In this document: positions 31,957-40,278 of the stretch, one piece after another
Numbering within the stretch: the stretch's first letter is position 1
Layout of the letters: each line of letters opens with the position of its first letter
DNA from: Sphingobium trunci
Lineage (GTDB): Bacteria; Pseudomonadota; Alphaproteobacteria; Sphingomonadales; Sphingomonadaceae
Length of the DNA: 64,000 nt
Direction: 5' to 3'
Assembly: GCF_022664535.1 (NCBI RefSeq)
Contig: NZ_JAKUJY010000004.1
Location: forward strand, 186,001 to 250,000
Position numbers and translations under genes: made by a program
Notes under the pieces: generated by a model
What the model saw: only the letters and a program-made list of their open reading frames with translations
What the model was told of the DNA's origin: nothing
Databases searched by the model: none

Positions 31957-31980
31957 CTCCCGCCCACCTGCGGGCGGGAG
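31957..31980 (-). terminator. Terminator of the small exported protein gene
   Basis: CTCCCGCCC (31957-31965) pairs with GGGCGGGAG (31972-31980). On the minus strand GGCTGTCTTTC follows. It lies 16 bases after the stop of the gene at 31997. Confidence 0.6.
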
Positions 31981-31996
31981 GCGATGTCAATGGATG

Positions 31997-32293
31997 TCAG
32001 AGCTTGCTGACTTCGTGGCGCGACAGCGACGTGGTCAGCTTTCCATCGGTGACGCTGAGGGTCGAAGCCGGGACGACGACGAAGCGCGTGCCGACGATGA
32101 TCTGGACCGAACCGTCGGCCATGACGCGGGTCACGGCGCCCAGCCGGGCCGCACCCGAGTCGCGCAGGACGTCGCCGACCTTGGCGACGCGCGCGGCTGC
32201 CGGAGCCGCGGTTGCCGGGCTGTCGGAATTCTGGGCTGCATGGCTCGCGCTCGCGGCGAGGACTGCGACAGCCATGGCTGCAAGATAACGCAT
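31997..32293 (-). CDS. Small exported protein, sphingomonad type, unknown function
   Basis: A 98-residue protein with a clear signal peptide (MRYLAAMAVAVLAASASHA, cut before AQNSD). The mature part of about 78 residues has VGDVLRDSGAARLGAVTRV, then SVQIIVGTRFVVVPASTLS, a pattern like a small PRC-barrel-type beta domain, as seen in many short periplasmic sphingomonad proteins. The ATG at 32293 is preferred. A TTG at 32308 would add five residues. It has its own hairpin and is flanked by a nitroreductase and an alcohol dehydrogenase on the same strand, but apparently forms its own unit. No partner is evident. Confidence 0.7.
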   Translation of the reverse strand: MRYLAAMAVAVLAASASHAAQNSDSPATAAPAAARVAKVGDVLRDSGAARLGAVTRVMADGSVQIIVGTRFVVVPASTLSVTDGKLTTSLSRHEVSKL

Positions 32294-32330
32294 CTCTATA
32301 ACCCCCAATTAGTTAGCTGGGCTTCATACC

Positions 32331-32341
32331 CAAGTTGGTTA
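32331..32341. promoter_or_regulatory. Weak ACYWRGT-like site
   Basis: CAAGTTGGTTA agrees with the best copy (17563) in nine of eleven bases but breaks the palindrome at the second core base. It lies 38 bases before the small exported protein gene. Confidence 0.25.
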
Positions 32342-32430
32342 GACAAGTGGCCGTAACCGCATTCGGCTAGGGCTGCAATACAGTTTCGGATTGCAATCTT
32401 TGCACCCCTGATTGCAGATTGCGACGAACG

Positions 32431-32465
32431 GCGCCCGGCTCCGCCGCGAAAGCGGAGCCGGGCGC
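32431..32465. terminator. Strong GC-rich hairpin after the alcohol dehydrogenase
   Basis: GCGCCCGGCTCCGC (32431-32444) and its exact complement (32452-32465) form a 14-base stem with a seven-base loop. It lies 62 bases after the dehydrogenase stop on the minus strand. No T-run follows on either strand, so the type of termination is unclear. Confidence 0.55.
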
Positions 32466-32527
32466 GATCGATGCAAAAGCGTTACGAAATGTGCGCTGCA
32501 ATCCGGCGCGATTTCATCCGCGCGAGG

Positions 32528-33583
32528 TCAGCGATCGGCGGACAGGCTCGCCAGATCGATGACGAAGCGATATTTGACGTCGCTTCTTTCCATCCGCTCA
32601 TAGGCGCCGTTAATGTCCTGAATGGCGATCGTCTCGCATTCCGGCAGGATGTTCTTTTCCGCGCAGAAATCCAACAGTTCCTGGGTTTCGGCAATGCCGC
32701 CGATCGGCGATCCCGCTATACGGCGGCGCCCGCCCAATATATGCCCGGAATGGAAGCTGGGCAGCATGTCGATCGCCCCCACGAGCACCAGCGTGCTTTC
32801 GACGTCCAGCAGCGGAAGATAGGGCTGAATGTCATGGGCGACCGGCACGGTGTCGATGATGAGGTCGAAGCTCGAGCGCCCCTTCTTCATTGCTTCGGGA
32901 TCCTTCGACAGGAGAACCCGGTTGGCGCCCAGTTTCAGCGCATCAGCTTCCTTTTCCGGCGACGTCGTGATGACGGTGACATCGGCGCCCAGCCCCGCGG
33001 CCAGCTTGACCGCCATATGTCCAAGTCCGCCCAGGCCGATCACGCCGACCCGGCTGCCCGGTCCGACCTTCCACTCGCGCAGCGGCGACCAGGTGGTGAT
33101 GCCCGCGCACAGCAGCGGCGCGGCGCGTTCCATGTCGAGCGAATCGGGCACGGTGAGCACGAATTCCTCGCGCACGACGATATGGTCCGAATAGCCGCCG
33201 AAGGTCAGGTCGCCGGTCTGCCGGTCCTTGCCATTATAGGTCATGGTCGCGCCCTTGCGGCACATCTGCTCCATGCCCCGGTCGCACTGGTCGCAGGAAA
33301 GGCAGCTGTCGACCATGCAGCCGACCGCGACTTTCTGCCCCACCGCCATCTTGCTGACCTTCGGGCCGACGGCGGTCACCGTGCCGACGATCTCATGGCC
33401 GGGTACCAGCGGGTACATGCTGCTATGCCAGTCGTTCCGGGCCTGATGCAGGTCGGAATGGCAGACGCCGCAATAGAGTATCTCGATAGCGACATCCTCG
33501 TCGCGAAGGTCGCGCCGCTCGAAATGGAAGGGCGCCAGCGGGGATTGCGCGTCCTTTGCGGCGTAGCCAATGGCTTGGGTCAT
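32528..33583 (-). CDS. NAD(P)-dependent alcohol dehydrogenase (YahK/CAD type)
   Basis: A 351-residue zinc MDR enzyme. The catalytic zinc site is in GVCHSDLHQ and VPGHEIVG. The structural zinc loop CLSCDQCDRGMEQMC is complete. The cofactor loop is IGLGGLGHMAVKLA. VITTSPEK follows the second strand with Ser/Thr, which indicates NADPH use as in E. coli YahK and cinnamyl alcohol dehydrogenases. The ATG at 33583 follows AGAGAGG. An ACCTAGT site lies 57 bases upstream. It probably interconverts an aldehyde and an alcohol of broad range. Confidence 0.92.
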   Translation of the reverse strand: MTQAIGYAAKDAQSPLAPFHFERRDLRDEDVAIEILYCGVCHSDLHQARNDWHSSMYPLVPGHEIVGTVTAVGPKVSKMAVGQKVAVGCMVDSCLSCDQCDRGMEQMCRKGATMTYNGKDRQTGDLTFGGYSDHIVVREEFVLTVPDSLDMERAAPLLCAGITTWSPLREWKVGPGSRVGVIGLGGLGHMAVKLAAGLGADVTVITTSPEKEADALKLGANRVLLSKDPEAMKKGRSSFDLIIDTVPVAHDIQPYLPLLDVESTLVLVGAIDMLPSFHSGHILGGRRRIAGSPIGGIAETQELLDFCAEKNILPECETIAIQDINGAYERMERSDVKYRFVIDLASLSADR

Positions 33584-33639
33584 GGGAACCTCTCTGAAAG
33601 GTGAAGGCCGTCCGTTCTGTCGAGCCGGCTTAACCTGTC

Positions 33640-33650
33640 TTACCTAGTAA
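33640..33650. promoter_or_regulatory. ACYWRGT-type operator candidate (TTACCTAGTAA)
   Basis: A nearly perfect palindrome 57 bases before the alcohol dehydrogenase start, sharing the core ACCTAGT with the site at 25431. Another half-like TAACCTG precedes it at 33631. Confidence 0.4.
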
Positions 33651-33686
33651 CATTTCAGCAATCCAGCACGAAGATGAACCCCGGCT

Positions 33687-34562
33687 TCAAATGAAGGACC
33701 GGACTTCCTCCAGAAAACCGTCCAGCCGATCATGATGGACCCAGTGCCCGGCCTTGTCGAAGGCGATTGTGCGCGCGTGGCGGAAATGGCTGGCGCGCCC
33801 GTCCATTTCCGGGTTGGATGCCCAGCTATCCTTGCCATAGACCAGCAGCACCGGACATTCGACGGCGTTCCACAAGGCATGTTGCTCCTCCTCGCGGATC
33901 TCGACCGGCGTATGGTTGCGTGCCATGGGATCAAACTTCCACCCATAGCTGCCATCCTCGTTGCGGATGACGCCATGGATGGTCAGATGCCGCGCCTGCG
34001 CTTCGGTCAGATGCGCGTTCGCCTCCCGCATCCGCTTGAGCGCCGTGTCGATGTCGGGATAGCGGCGCGGGGTCAGGGCTGCGCCGGCGTGGCGGTTTTC
34101 CAGCCATTCGCGCCAGCGCTGCGTGGCGGGAACCGCCGCCTGGGTGGCGAACAGGGTCGGGGAGGGGCCAAGCCCCTCGATCGACACCAGCTTGCGCACC
34201 TTTTCCGGATAGATGGCGCTGTAGCGGACGGCAATGGCGCCGCCCATCGAGTGCGCGACGATCGTCACCTGTTCGTCGCCAAGCTGCCGGATGAACTGCG
34301 CCAGGTCGTAGGTGAAATAGGGCATGCTGTAGGCGCCGTCCGGCGACCAGGCGCTGTCGCCATGGCCGCGCAGGTCCGGGCAGACCACATGCCAGTCATG
34401 ACGCAGGGCGCGCGCCACATCGTCCCAGCTGCGGGCATGGTCCAGATTGCCGTGCAGCAGGATCAGCGTCGGCGCATCCGCATTGCCCCAGTCGAGATAA
34501 TGAAGCCGCAGCCGCTGGGAAACGAAATGATGGGATGTGGGGCCGTAATCTTCGACGGGCAT
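33687..34562 (-). CDS. Alpha/beta hydrolase (serine type)
   Basis: A hydrolase of about 291 residues. LILLHGNLDHARSWDDVA is the oxyanion loop. DLRGHGDSAWSPDG precedes the nucleophile elbow VAHSMGGAIAVRYS with a Ser nucleophile. LVYGKDSWASNP has the acid and FDKAGHWVHHDR the His. This set suggests an esterase, C-C hydrolase or thioesterase. I chose the ATG at 34562, eight bases after AGGA. In-frame ATG codons upstream to 34670 give an unconserved extension. It is 103 bases upstream of the alcohol dehydrogenase on the same strand, apparently with a separate promoter for the latter. Confidence 0.85.
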   Translation of the reverse strand: MPVEDYGPTSHHFVSQRLRLHYLDWGNADAPTLILLHGNLDHARSWDDVARALRHDWHVVCPDLRGHGDSAWSPDGAYSMPYFTYDLAQFIRQLGDEQVTIVAHSMGGAIAVRYSAIYPEKVRKLVSIEGLGPSPTLFATQAAVPATQRWREWLENRHAGAALTPRRYPDIDTALKRMREANAHLTEAQARHLTIHGVIRNEDGSYGWKFDPMARNHTPVEIREEEQHALWNAVECPVLLVYGKDSWASNPEMDGRASHFRHARTIAFDKAGHWVHHDRLDGFLEEVRSFI

Positions 34563-34676
34563 GGGCGGCGGTCCTGAATAGTTTCTGGTGATGCCATGTG
34601 CCGCGACGGTGTGGCCGTCAAGCCGAAGCGGCGATTCCTTCATGCACATTGAGTACCGGGGGCCGTTCAAGCAAAA

Positions 34677-34703
34677 GCGCCGCCGGATCGAATCCGGCGG
34701 CGC
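34677..34703 (-). terminator. Rho-independent terminator of the 4HBD-like gene
   Basis: GCGCCGCCGGAT and its exact complement form a 12-base stem (34677-34688, 34692-34703). On the minus strand CTTTTGC follows. It lies 30 bases after the stop at 34733. Confidence 0.8.
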
Positions 34704-34732
34704 CTGTCATCCCTTGGGTTTGCGTAAGCGGC

Positions 34733-36253
34733 TCAGTCCTTGCGGTCTTCGCCCCGCTCGACGCCCGCCAGATTCTCGGCATAGCCCTTCTTGCGCTCGA
34801 CCTCCATCTGGCGGAGGATCTGGATGCGCTGCGCCTGCGGGCTGCCCGCGCCGTGCATCGATTCCGTCAGATAGCCCACCGCATTGCGGCCCAGCGTCAT
34901 ATTCTCGATCAAGCGCAGCATGCGCTGGCGATGCTCGACCGGGATGTTGTTACGGCCTTTCAGATATTTTTCCAGGATCGGGCCGGTCACATCATTCTTG
35001 AAATCCGCTTCCGAGGGCAGCGTCACCATCAGGCCCCCGGCAAGATCCTGCGCCAGACGGCTGATCTCATAGGGGAATCGGGTGACATTATGCTTGCAGA
35101 CATTCGCCAGCATCCCGTCGTTCATGTAGATGCCCGACGGCAGCGGCTTGGCCTCATGGCTCGACGCGATGGCGGAGGAATAGATGGTCTCGTTGAGATG
35201 CGTCATTTCGACCAGCTTGTCCTTCACATGGCTGGCCTGGTCCGCGCCATTATATTCGGCGATGGCCGCCGCCGCGCCGACCATCACGTCGCCCAGGCCC
35301 GTCTTGCAGACATAGGAGGCGCGGTGATAACTGGTGAAGCGGGCCACCATCTCCTGCGCGAATTCATATTCGCCGTCCATCAGCACATGTTCGTTGGGGA
35401 TGAAGACCTCGTCGAACACGACCAGCGCTTCCTGCCCGCCGAAGCGCGCATTGCCCTTGTCGATGTCGCCCGCCTCCATCGCCCGCGTGTCGCAGGACTG
35501 GCGGCCGTAGATATAGGTGATGCCCTCCGCATCGGCGGGGACCAGACCGACCACCGCATAATCCTTGTCATTGGGGCCAAGGTTCATGGTCGGCATCACC
35601 GCGATCCAGTGCGAATTCCAGCCGCCGGTCATATGCGCCTTGGCACCCTTCACATAGATGCCCGTCTCGGTGCGGCGGGTGATGTGCAGGAACAGGTCGG
35701 GATCGGCCTGTTCGGACGGGCGCTTGGACCGGTCGCCCTTGGGATCGGTCATGCCCGCGCCGACGATGATGTTGTTGGCTTGCGCGTGCTTCATGAATTC
35801 CAGATAGCGCTGGTGGTAGGAGGTGCCGTGCTTCTGGTCGATGTCGTAGGTGATCGAATGCAGGACGGAGATGGTGTCCAGCCCCGCGCAGCGCTGGAAG
35901 CAGGTGCCGGTCAGCTGGCCCATGCGGCGCTGCATCCGGTTCTTCATCACCAGGTCCTGCGGGCTTCCGACGATATGCAGGAAGCGGTTGACCCGCGCGT
36001 CGATCAGGTCGCTATGCGCGGTCGCCAGTTCCGGATCTTCATTGGCAAGGTCGTACGTCATGGCGAGCGCGTTGATCGACGGGCGGATGATCGGGTGGTC
36101 GGCCGGTTCCTCGATCTGCTCGCCGAACAGGTAGAGCGTCGTGCCGCGCCCACGCAGCGACTCGATATATTCCGCGCCCGAACGGATCGGCTTGAAGCGC
36201 GACCAACGGCGTTCGGCGGACTCTTCCTTCGGGTGCTTGACGATGGCGTTCAT
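34733..36253 (-). CDS. 4-hydroxybutyryl-CoA dehydratase-type protein (HpaB superfamily)
   Basis: A 506-residue protein of the HpaB/4-hydroxybutyryl-CoA dehydratase superfamily. Features of the dehydratase branch are visible: a C-x3-C pair (Cys118, Cys122 in TCFQRCAGL), His310 and Cys316 in YHRASYVCKTG, corresponding to the [4Fe-4S] ligands, the adjacent Lys317, and the branch-typical TESMHGAGSPQAQR with its Glu. The His-to-Cys distance is one residue shorter than I remember for the Clostridium enzyme. The usual automatic name 4-hydroxyphenylacetate 3-monooxygenase is less likely because that branch lacks these ligands. The ATG at 36253 follows GAGGA. It diverges from an AraC-type regulator. 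Dehydration of a 4-hydroxyacyl-CoA is inferred. Confidence 0.78.
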   Translation of the reverse strand: MNAIVKHPKEESAERRWSRFKPIRSGAEYIESLRGRGTTLYLFGEQIEEPADHPIIRPSINALAMTYDLANEDPELATAHSDLIDARVNRFLHIVGSPQDLVMKNRMQRRMGQLTGTCFQRCAGLDTISVLHSITYDIDQKHGTSYHQRYLEFMKHAQANNIIVGAGMTDPKGDRSKRPSEQADPDLFLHITRRTETGIYVKGAKAHMTGGWNSHWIAVMPTMNLGPNDKDYAVVGLVPADAEGITYIYGRQSCDTRAMEAGDIDKGNARFGGQEALVVFDEVFIPNEHVLMDGEYEFAQEMVARFTSYHRASYVCKTGLGDVMVGAAAAIAEYNGADQASHVKDKLVEMTHLNETIYSSAIASSHEAKPLPSGIYMNDGMLANVCKHNVTRFPYEISRLAQDLAGGLMVTLPSEADFKNDVTGPILEKYLKGRNNIPVEHRQRMLRLIENMTLGRNAVGYLTESMHGAGSPQAQRIQILRQMEVERKKGYAENLAGVERGEDRKD

Positions 36254-36380
36254 GATGGGGTTCCTCGGGCTATCCTCTGCTGAATGCGTTTCTACGGCGC
36301 GGGCCGGTTGCGGAACAGGTCAGTTTGCGCGATATGAAATCACCAGATCTGAAAAGTGACGCGCAACAACGGGTGAAGCC

Positions 36381-37415
36381 ATGGCCACCATCGGCCGCTA
36401 TTATTTTCGCGTCTGCACCGAGGGCGCAGAGCGCCGAGGCGTGGATGCCGATGCGCTGCTGGAGCAGGCGGGGCTTTGCAGGGCCGATCTCGACACGCCG
36501 GGCTGGCGTGGCTCCGCGGTCGCGATGGCGGGGCTGGTGCGTGCCGTCTGGAACAGTCTGAACGATGAATGGATGGGCTATACCGCCCTGCCGGTGCGGC
36601 CCGGGGCGCTGGCCTTCGCCTGCGAACTGGCGCTGGAGTGCGAGACGGTGGCCGACGGGCTGATGCGGGCGGCGCGCTTCTACAACATCCTGAATGACGG
36701 CATTCATACGCAGGTGGAGGACGGCGGGGAGGGGCTGGCCGTCACCGTCCGCTTCGACCGGCCCGAACTCGATCCCAAACGCTATTTCAGCGAATTCTGG
36801 ATGATCATCTGGCATCGCCTCGCCTGCTGGCTCGCCAATGAGACGGTGCCGATGCTGTCGGCCGAATTCGACTATCGCCCCGCGCCCGAGGCCGAAGAGG
36901 AGTTCCGCTACATGTTCCCAGGCAAGCGGCGCTTCGATACGGACCGGCGCCGCCTGCTGCTCGACCGCCATGTGCTGCATGCGCCGATCCGGCGCAGCCC
37001 GCAGGAATTGCGGGAGATGATCGCTGCCGCGCCGGTCCAGTTGATGACCATCCCGGCGAGCGACAACGGCCTGGCGCTGCGTGCCCGGTCCTTGCTGTTC
37101 CGTGATCCCGCACTGCCCCTGGACCGGCTTGCCGAAGCGCTCTCCATCGCGCCGGAAAAGCTGGCGCACCGGCTGAAGACGGAGGGTGCCACCCTGTCGT
37201 CACTGCGTCAGAATGTGCGTCGCGACAAGGCGCTGCGCTGGCTCACCACCAGCAACCGCAGCGTCGAACGGATTGCCTGGGATCTCGGCTATGCCGAACC
37301 CCGTTCCTTCACCCGTGCCTTTTCCGAATGGTTCGGATGCAGCCCGTCCGCCTATCGGCGGGGCCGGGTCATCCCCGGCCCGGAAGAGGAAGGCGGTCAC
37401 CCCGCATCGGGCTGA
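36381..37415 (+). CDS. AraC family transcriptional regulator (OruR/ArgR-like N-domain)
   Basis: A 344-residue regulator. The N-terminal part (residues 1-190) is the arabinose-binding-like domain of the QS/OruR type (Arabinose_bd). The C-terminal 100 residues hold two HTH motifs: LPLDRLAEALSIAPEKLAHRL, and RSVERIAWDLGYAEPRSFTRAF with the typical P-S-A-YR end (CSPSAYRRG). The ATG at 36381 lies in a 127-base gap to the divergent 4HBD-like gene, which it probably controls in response to a pathway intermediate. A direct binding site was not recognised. Confidence 0.88.
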   Translation: MATIGRYYFRVCTEGAERRGVDADALLEQAGLCRADLDTPGWRGSAVAMAGLVRAVWNSLNDEWMGYTALPVRPGALAFACELALECETVADGLMRAARFYNILNDGIHTQVEDGGEGLAVTVRFDRPELDPKRYFSEFWMIIWHRLACWLANETVPMLSAEFDYRPAPEAEEEFRYMFPGKRRFDTDRRRLLLDRHVLHAPIRRSPQELREMIAAAPVQLMTIPASDNGLALRARSLLFRDPALPLDRLAEALSIAPEKLAHRLKTEGATLSSLRQNVRRDKALRWLTTSNRSVERIAWDLGYAEPRSFTRAFSEWFGCSPSAYRRGRVIPGPEEEGGHPASG

Positions 37416-37439
37416 CGGGCCAACCTGCGGCCCAACGTC

Positions 37440-38813
37440 TCAGCCCTGCCGCTGCGCCGCGAAATCCGCCGTGTTGATCCGCGGTCCACCATCGAAGCGC
37501 TGGCAGACATAATGGGTCGCCATCTTCGACCCGATCGGCCCCATCAGCATATGCGTGCGCAGGTTCATGCGATGGAACAGCCAGATAAGCGCGCGGTCAT
37601 GCTCGCCCTTTTCGCGGTCGGCGAGGACGAACGCCTCCAGCGCTGCCTCGGCCGACCGCCAGCCGTCATGGCGCTGGCCCGTCACCTGTTCGATATCGTC
37701 CAGATTGTCGGCCTTGATCTGGTCGCCAATCTCCGCGACGCGCTGAAGATGCCGGGCCGTGCGGAATCCGCGCCGCAACTCCTCCTGGAGATAGGCCTCC
37801 TCCGGCCGCAGGCGCGAGAGCAACTGCACCAGATAGCCATGCGTCGCCGCCTCGGCCAGATCGACCGGCTCCGGCACCCGGATCGTCGGCAGTTCCATGT
37901 CATAATATTCCGCGAGCGCTTCGGTCGCCATCAGGCTCGTCTCGCTGTCCCACTGCATATAGGTCATGAGGTCGGTTTCCGGCAGCGGATCGCGCACGGC
38001 ATTGCCGAACATCAGCTCGTTGCCGAAGCAAGCCGCGATATGCATCCGCTTCACCGTTTCCATGTCGACGGTATCGCCGGTCAGTTCCTCATAATAGCCG
38101 TAGATGCGGTGGAAATCGCCATAGTCGATCAGCGTGTCGCGCATTCGCCACACCGTCAGGTCTTCCAGCGGGTCGCCCAGCCCGCCAAACTCAAGATCGA
38201 TGATCGCCTGGAGATGGCCATCGGCATGATGGAACTGGCCGCTGTCCGACACGATCGGCACCAGCCGGTCGAGCTGGCGCCAGGGATGCCGCTCGATCCA
38301 GCCGATGCCGAACTCCATGAAGGGATAGGGCCGGGTCTTGGTCTCGCGATATTTGATGATCTGGTTGAGCGAGCCGGTCGTCTGGCGGATGCCCGCGTCG
38401 AGAAAGGGCTGGGGGTCCAGCTTGTGCAGCTTCGCCAGCGCCTCGACATATTCGTCGACGATGCGGTCCCGCACCGCCGGTTCCTCTCCCACCAGGCTCT
38501 GCCTGCCCGGCACGAAGCTCATGACGACGGCGTTCAGCGCATCCGACCAGTGATAGATATTGGGCACCGGAATGCCGCGTTCCTCCAGCATGCGGTGAAA
38601 CTTCACTTCATCGGACAGGGGCTGCTCCTGCTCCTGCAGGCGCTCGCCGCGCAGGACCAGTTTCGTCCGCTCGCCTTTCCATTCGACGTCCATGAACCAT
38701 TGCGGCCGCCAGCGGGTCTGCCGGTCCATCTTCAGGATGGTAAGGCCCGGCATCTCGGCCTCCAATATCCGCTTCACTTCGGCGTCGGGCGGAATGATCG
38801 CTTCAAAGTCCAT
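37440..38813 (-). CDS. APH-fold phosphotransferase family protein with altered catalytic loop
   Basis: A 457-residue protein of the phosphotransferase (APH) fold, longer than usual by a C-terminal helical part of about 150 residues. The N-lobe KLVLRGERL and the metal-binding LIDxE-like segment AIIDLEFGGLGDP (Asp206, Glu208) are kept. The catalytic HGD is VSD in IVSDSGQF (residues 188-194), so the His is lost although an Asp remains, and no Asn follows at the normal place. It may be a weak kinase or a pseudokinase. The ATG at 38813 follows AAGGAG. The gene starts 13 bases after the MFS transporter stop, so both are in one operon. Confidence 0.8.
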   Translation of the reverse strand: MDFEAIIPPDAEVKRILEAEMPGLTILKMDRQTRWRPQWFMDVEWKGERTKLVLRGERLQEQEQPLSDEVKFHRMLEERGIPVPNIYHWSDALNAVVMSFVPGRQSLVGEEPAVRDRIVDEYVEALAKLHKLDPQPFLDAGIRQTTGSLNQIIKYRETKTRPYPFMEFGIGWIERHPWRQLDRLVPIVSDSGQFHHADGHLQAIIDLEFGGLGDPLEDLTVWRMRDTLIDYGDFHRIYGYYEELTGDTVDMETVKRMHIAACFGNELMFGNAVRDPLPETDLMTYMQWDSETSLMATEALAEYYDMELPTIRVPEPVDLAEAATHGYLVQLLSRLRPEEAYLQEELRRGFRTARHLQRVAEIGDQIKADNLDDIEQVTGQRHDGWRSAEAALEAFVLADREKGEHDRALIWLFHRMNLRTHMLMGPIGSKMATHYVCQRFDGGPRINTADFAAQRQG

Positions 38814-38826
38814 TTTTTTCATCTCC

Positions 38827-40248
38827 TTAATGTGTCGCATAGCGCCCGGATGGGCCAGAACATGGCGCGGATGCGGGCAGGGTCGCCGCTTCACGCTCAG
38901 CATCGGCAAATGCGTGACGCAGCGCGCGACGCCCGGAAAGCAGGATCAGCACGGCGATGCAGGTCGCGACGCCCAGCGTCAGCGCCAGCGACTTGCCGAG
39001 GCCGGTGCTGTTGCCGAACAGATTGTCCGCCAGATAACCGACGACGAAGGGACCGATGCCAAAGCCGACCAACGTCAGGATCAGCATATAGACCGACGTG
39101 GCCCGCCCGCGCATCTGGGGCGGCATCACCAGTTGCAGCGAGGAAAAGGCCGCACCGCCATAAGCCATCTGAATCGTCGCGCCCAATATGACTACCCAGA
39201 CGGCCGCCGTCCCGGACGATATGCCTACAAGGCCGAATATGCAGATGGCCGTGCCGATGCTGCATGTGATCGCCGGAATGCGGAAATGCGCATCGCGCAT
39301 GCCGTGCCGAAAGGCGAGGTCGGTCAGATATCCGCTGGTCAGGTTCGCGCCCACGGCCAGGATGCCGTTGCTGAAACCCATCAGCAGGCCGATTTCCTGT
39401 GCGGTCCAGCCGAATTGCCGCATCGACCAGGACGGCACCCAGAGCGAGGTGGAATAGGTGCAGAGCGCCAGGATGGGAAAGGCCGTCCAGTGCGCGGCCA
39501 GCACGCCGCTCCGCTGGCCCAGGGCGCGCAGGAAGGAGGCGGCGTCGGGACCGTCGCCTTGCGTCCGCGCGCCGCGCCGCGGCTCCCGGATCGCCAGCAC
39601 CAGAAAGGCGAACAGCAGGCCGGGCGCGCCCACGATCATGAACACCGCCTGCCAGGATGCGATAGTGCCAAATAGGGGTGCTTCGACAGTGGGACTGGCG
39701 GCGAGGCCGCCCACCACCAGTCCGCCGATCATGAAGGCCAGCCCGCCGCCGATATTGCTGCCCGCCGTGTAGAAGGAAAGCGCCGTCGCCAGCCTTTCGC
39801 GGGGAAACAGATCGCTGATGAGCGAAAGGCCCGCCGGGGCCAGTGTCGCCTCGCCAACGCCAACGCCCGCTCGCGCAGCGAACATCTGCCAGAAATTGCG
39901 GGAAAGCCCGGTCGTCATCGCCGCGATCGACCAGCCGACAATGCCGCAGAAGATGATCGTGCGCCGCGAATAGCGATCGACCAGCCAGCCGATGGGCAGC
40001 CCGGCCAGCGCATAGGTGATCGAAAAAGCCATGCCCTGAAGCAGGCCGATCTGCGCGTCGCTCAGACCCAGATCATGTTTGATCGGTTCGACCAGCAGCG
40101 CGATGATATGCCGGTCGACAAAGGAGACGACGTAAAGAATGATGATGAGAAGCAGCGAAAGCCAGGCCGCCATGCGGCCCGCCGGATAGTGAACGGGCTG
40201 TTTTGCCCGAGCATCGGGTAGAATTTTCAAGGCACACATCCTCTCCAT
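38827..40248 (-). CDS. MFS transporter, spinster-like
   Basis: A 473-residue inner-membrane transporter with about 12 transmembrane helices. The first helix region SFVDRHIIALLVEPIKHDLGLSDAQIGLLQG and the loop GLPIGWLVDRYSRRTII are typical of the spinster-like MFS group, which is very common in sphingomonad catabolic clusters. FARAGVGVGEATLAPAG-like sequence marks helix 4-5 (AARAGVGVGEATLAP). The ATG is at 40248 or 40239. It is followed by an APH-fold gene and preceded by a co-directional TetR gene. It may import organic acids or export intermediates. The substrate is unknown. Confidence 0.9.
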   Translation of the reverse strand: MERMCALKILPDARAKQPVHYPAGRMAAWLSLLLIIILYVVSFVDRHIIALLVEPIKHDLGLSDAQIGLLQGMAFSITYALAGLPIGWLVDRYSRRTIIFCGIVGWSIAAMTTGLSRNFWQMFAARAGVGVGEATLAPAGLSLISDLFPRERLATALSFYTAGSNIGGGLAFMIGGLVVGGLAASPTVEAPLFGTIASWQAVFMIVGAPGLLFAFLVLAIREPRRGARTQGDGPDAASFLRALGQRSGVLAAHWTAFPILALCTYSTSLWVPSWSMRQFGWTAQEIGLLMGFSNGILAVGANLTSGYLTDLAFRHGMRDAHFRIPAITCSIGTAICIFGLVGISSGTAAVWVVILGATIQMAYGGAAFSSLQLVMPPQMRGRATSVYMLILTLVGFGIGPFVVGYLADNLFGNSTGLGKSLALTLGVATCIAVLILLSGRRALRHAFADAEREAATLPASAPCSGPSGRYATH

Positions 40249-40278
40249 TTTGTCATTTTGATTGCGCCTTATGCGGTG

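Noticed and set aside
34733-36253. Annotation as 4-hydroxyphenylacetate 3-monooxygenase (HpaB)
   Set aside because: The Fe-S ligands of the dehydratase branch and the MHGAGSPQAQR motif are present. Monooxygenases of the family lack them.
34598-39191. Long plus-strand frames of about 560 codons at 34598 and 37512
   Set aside because: They mirror the 4HBD-like gene and the APH/MFS genes. No ribosome binding site or family motif was seen.
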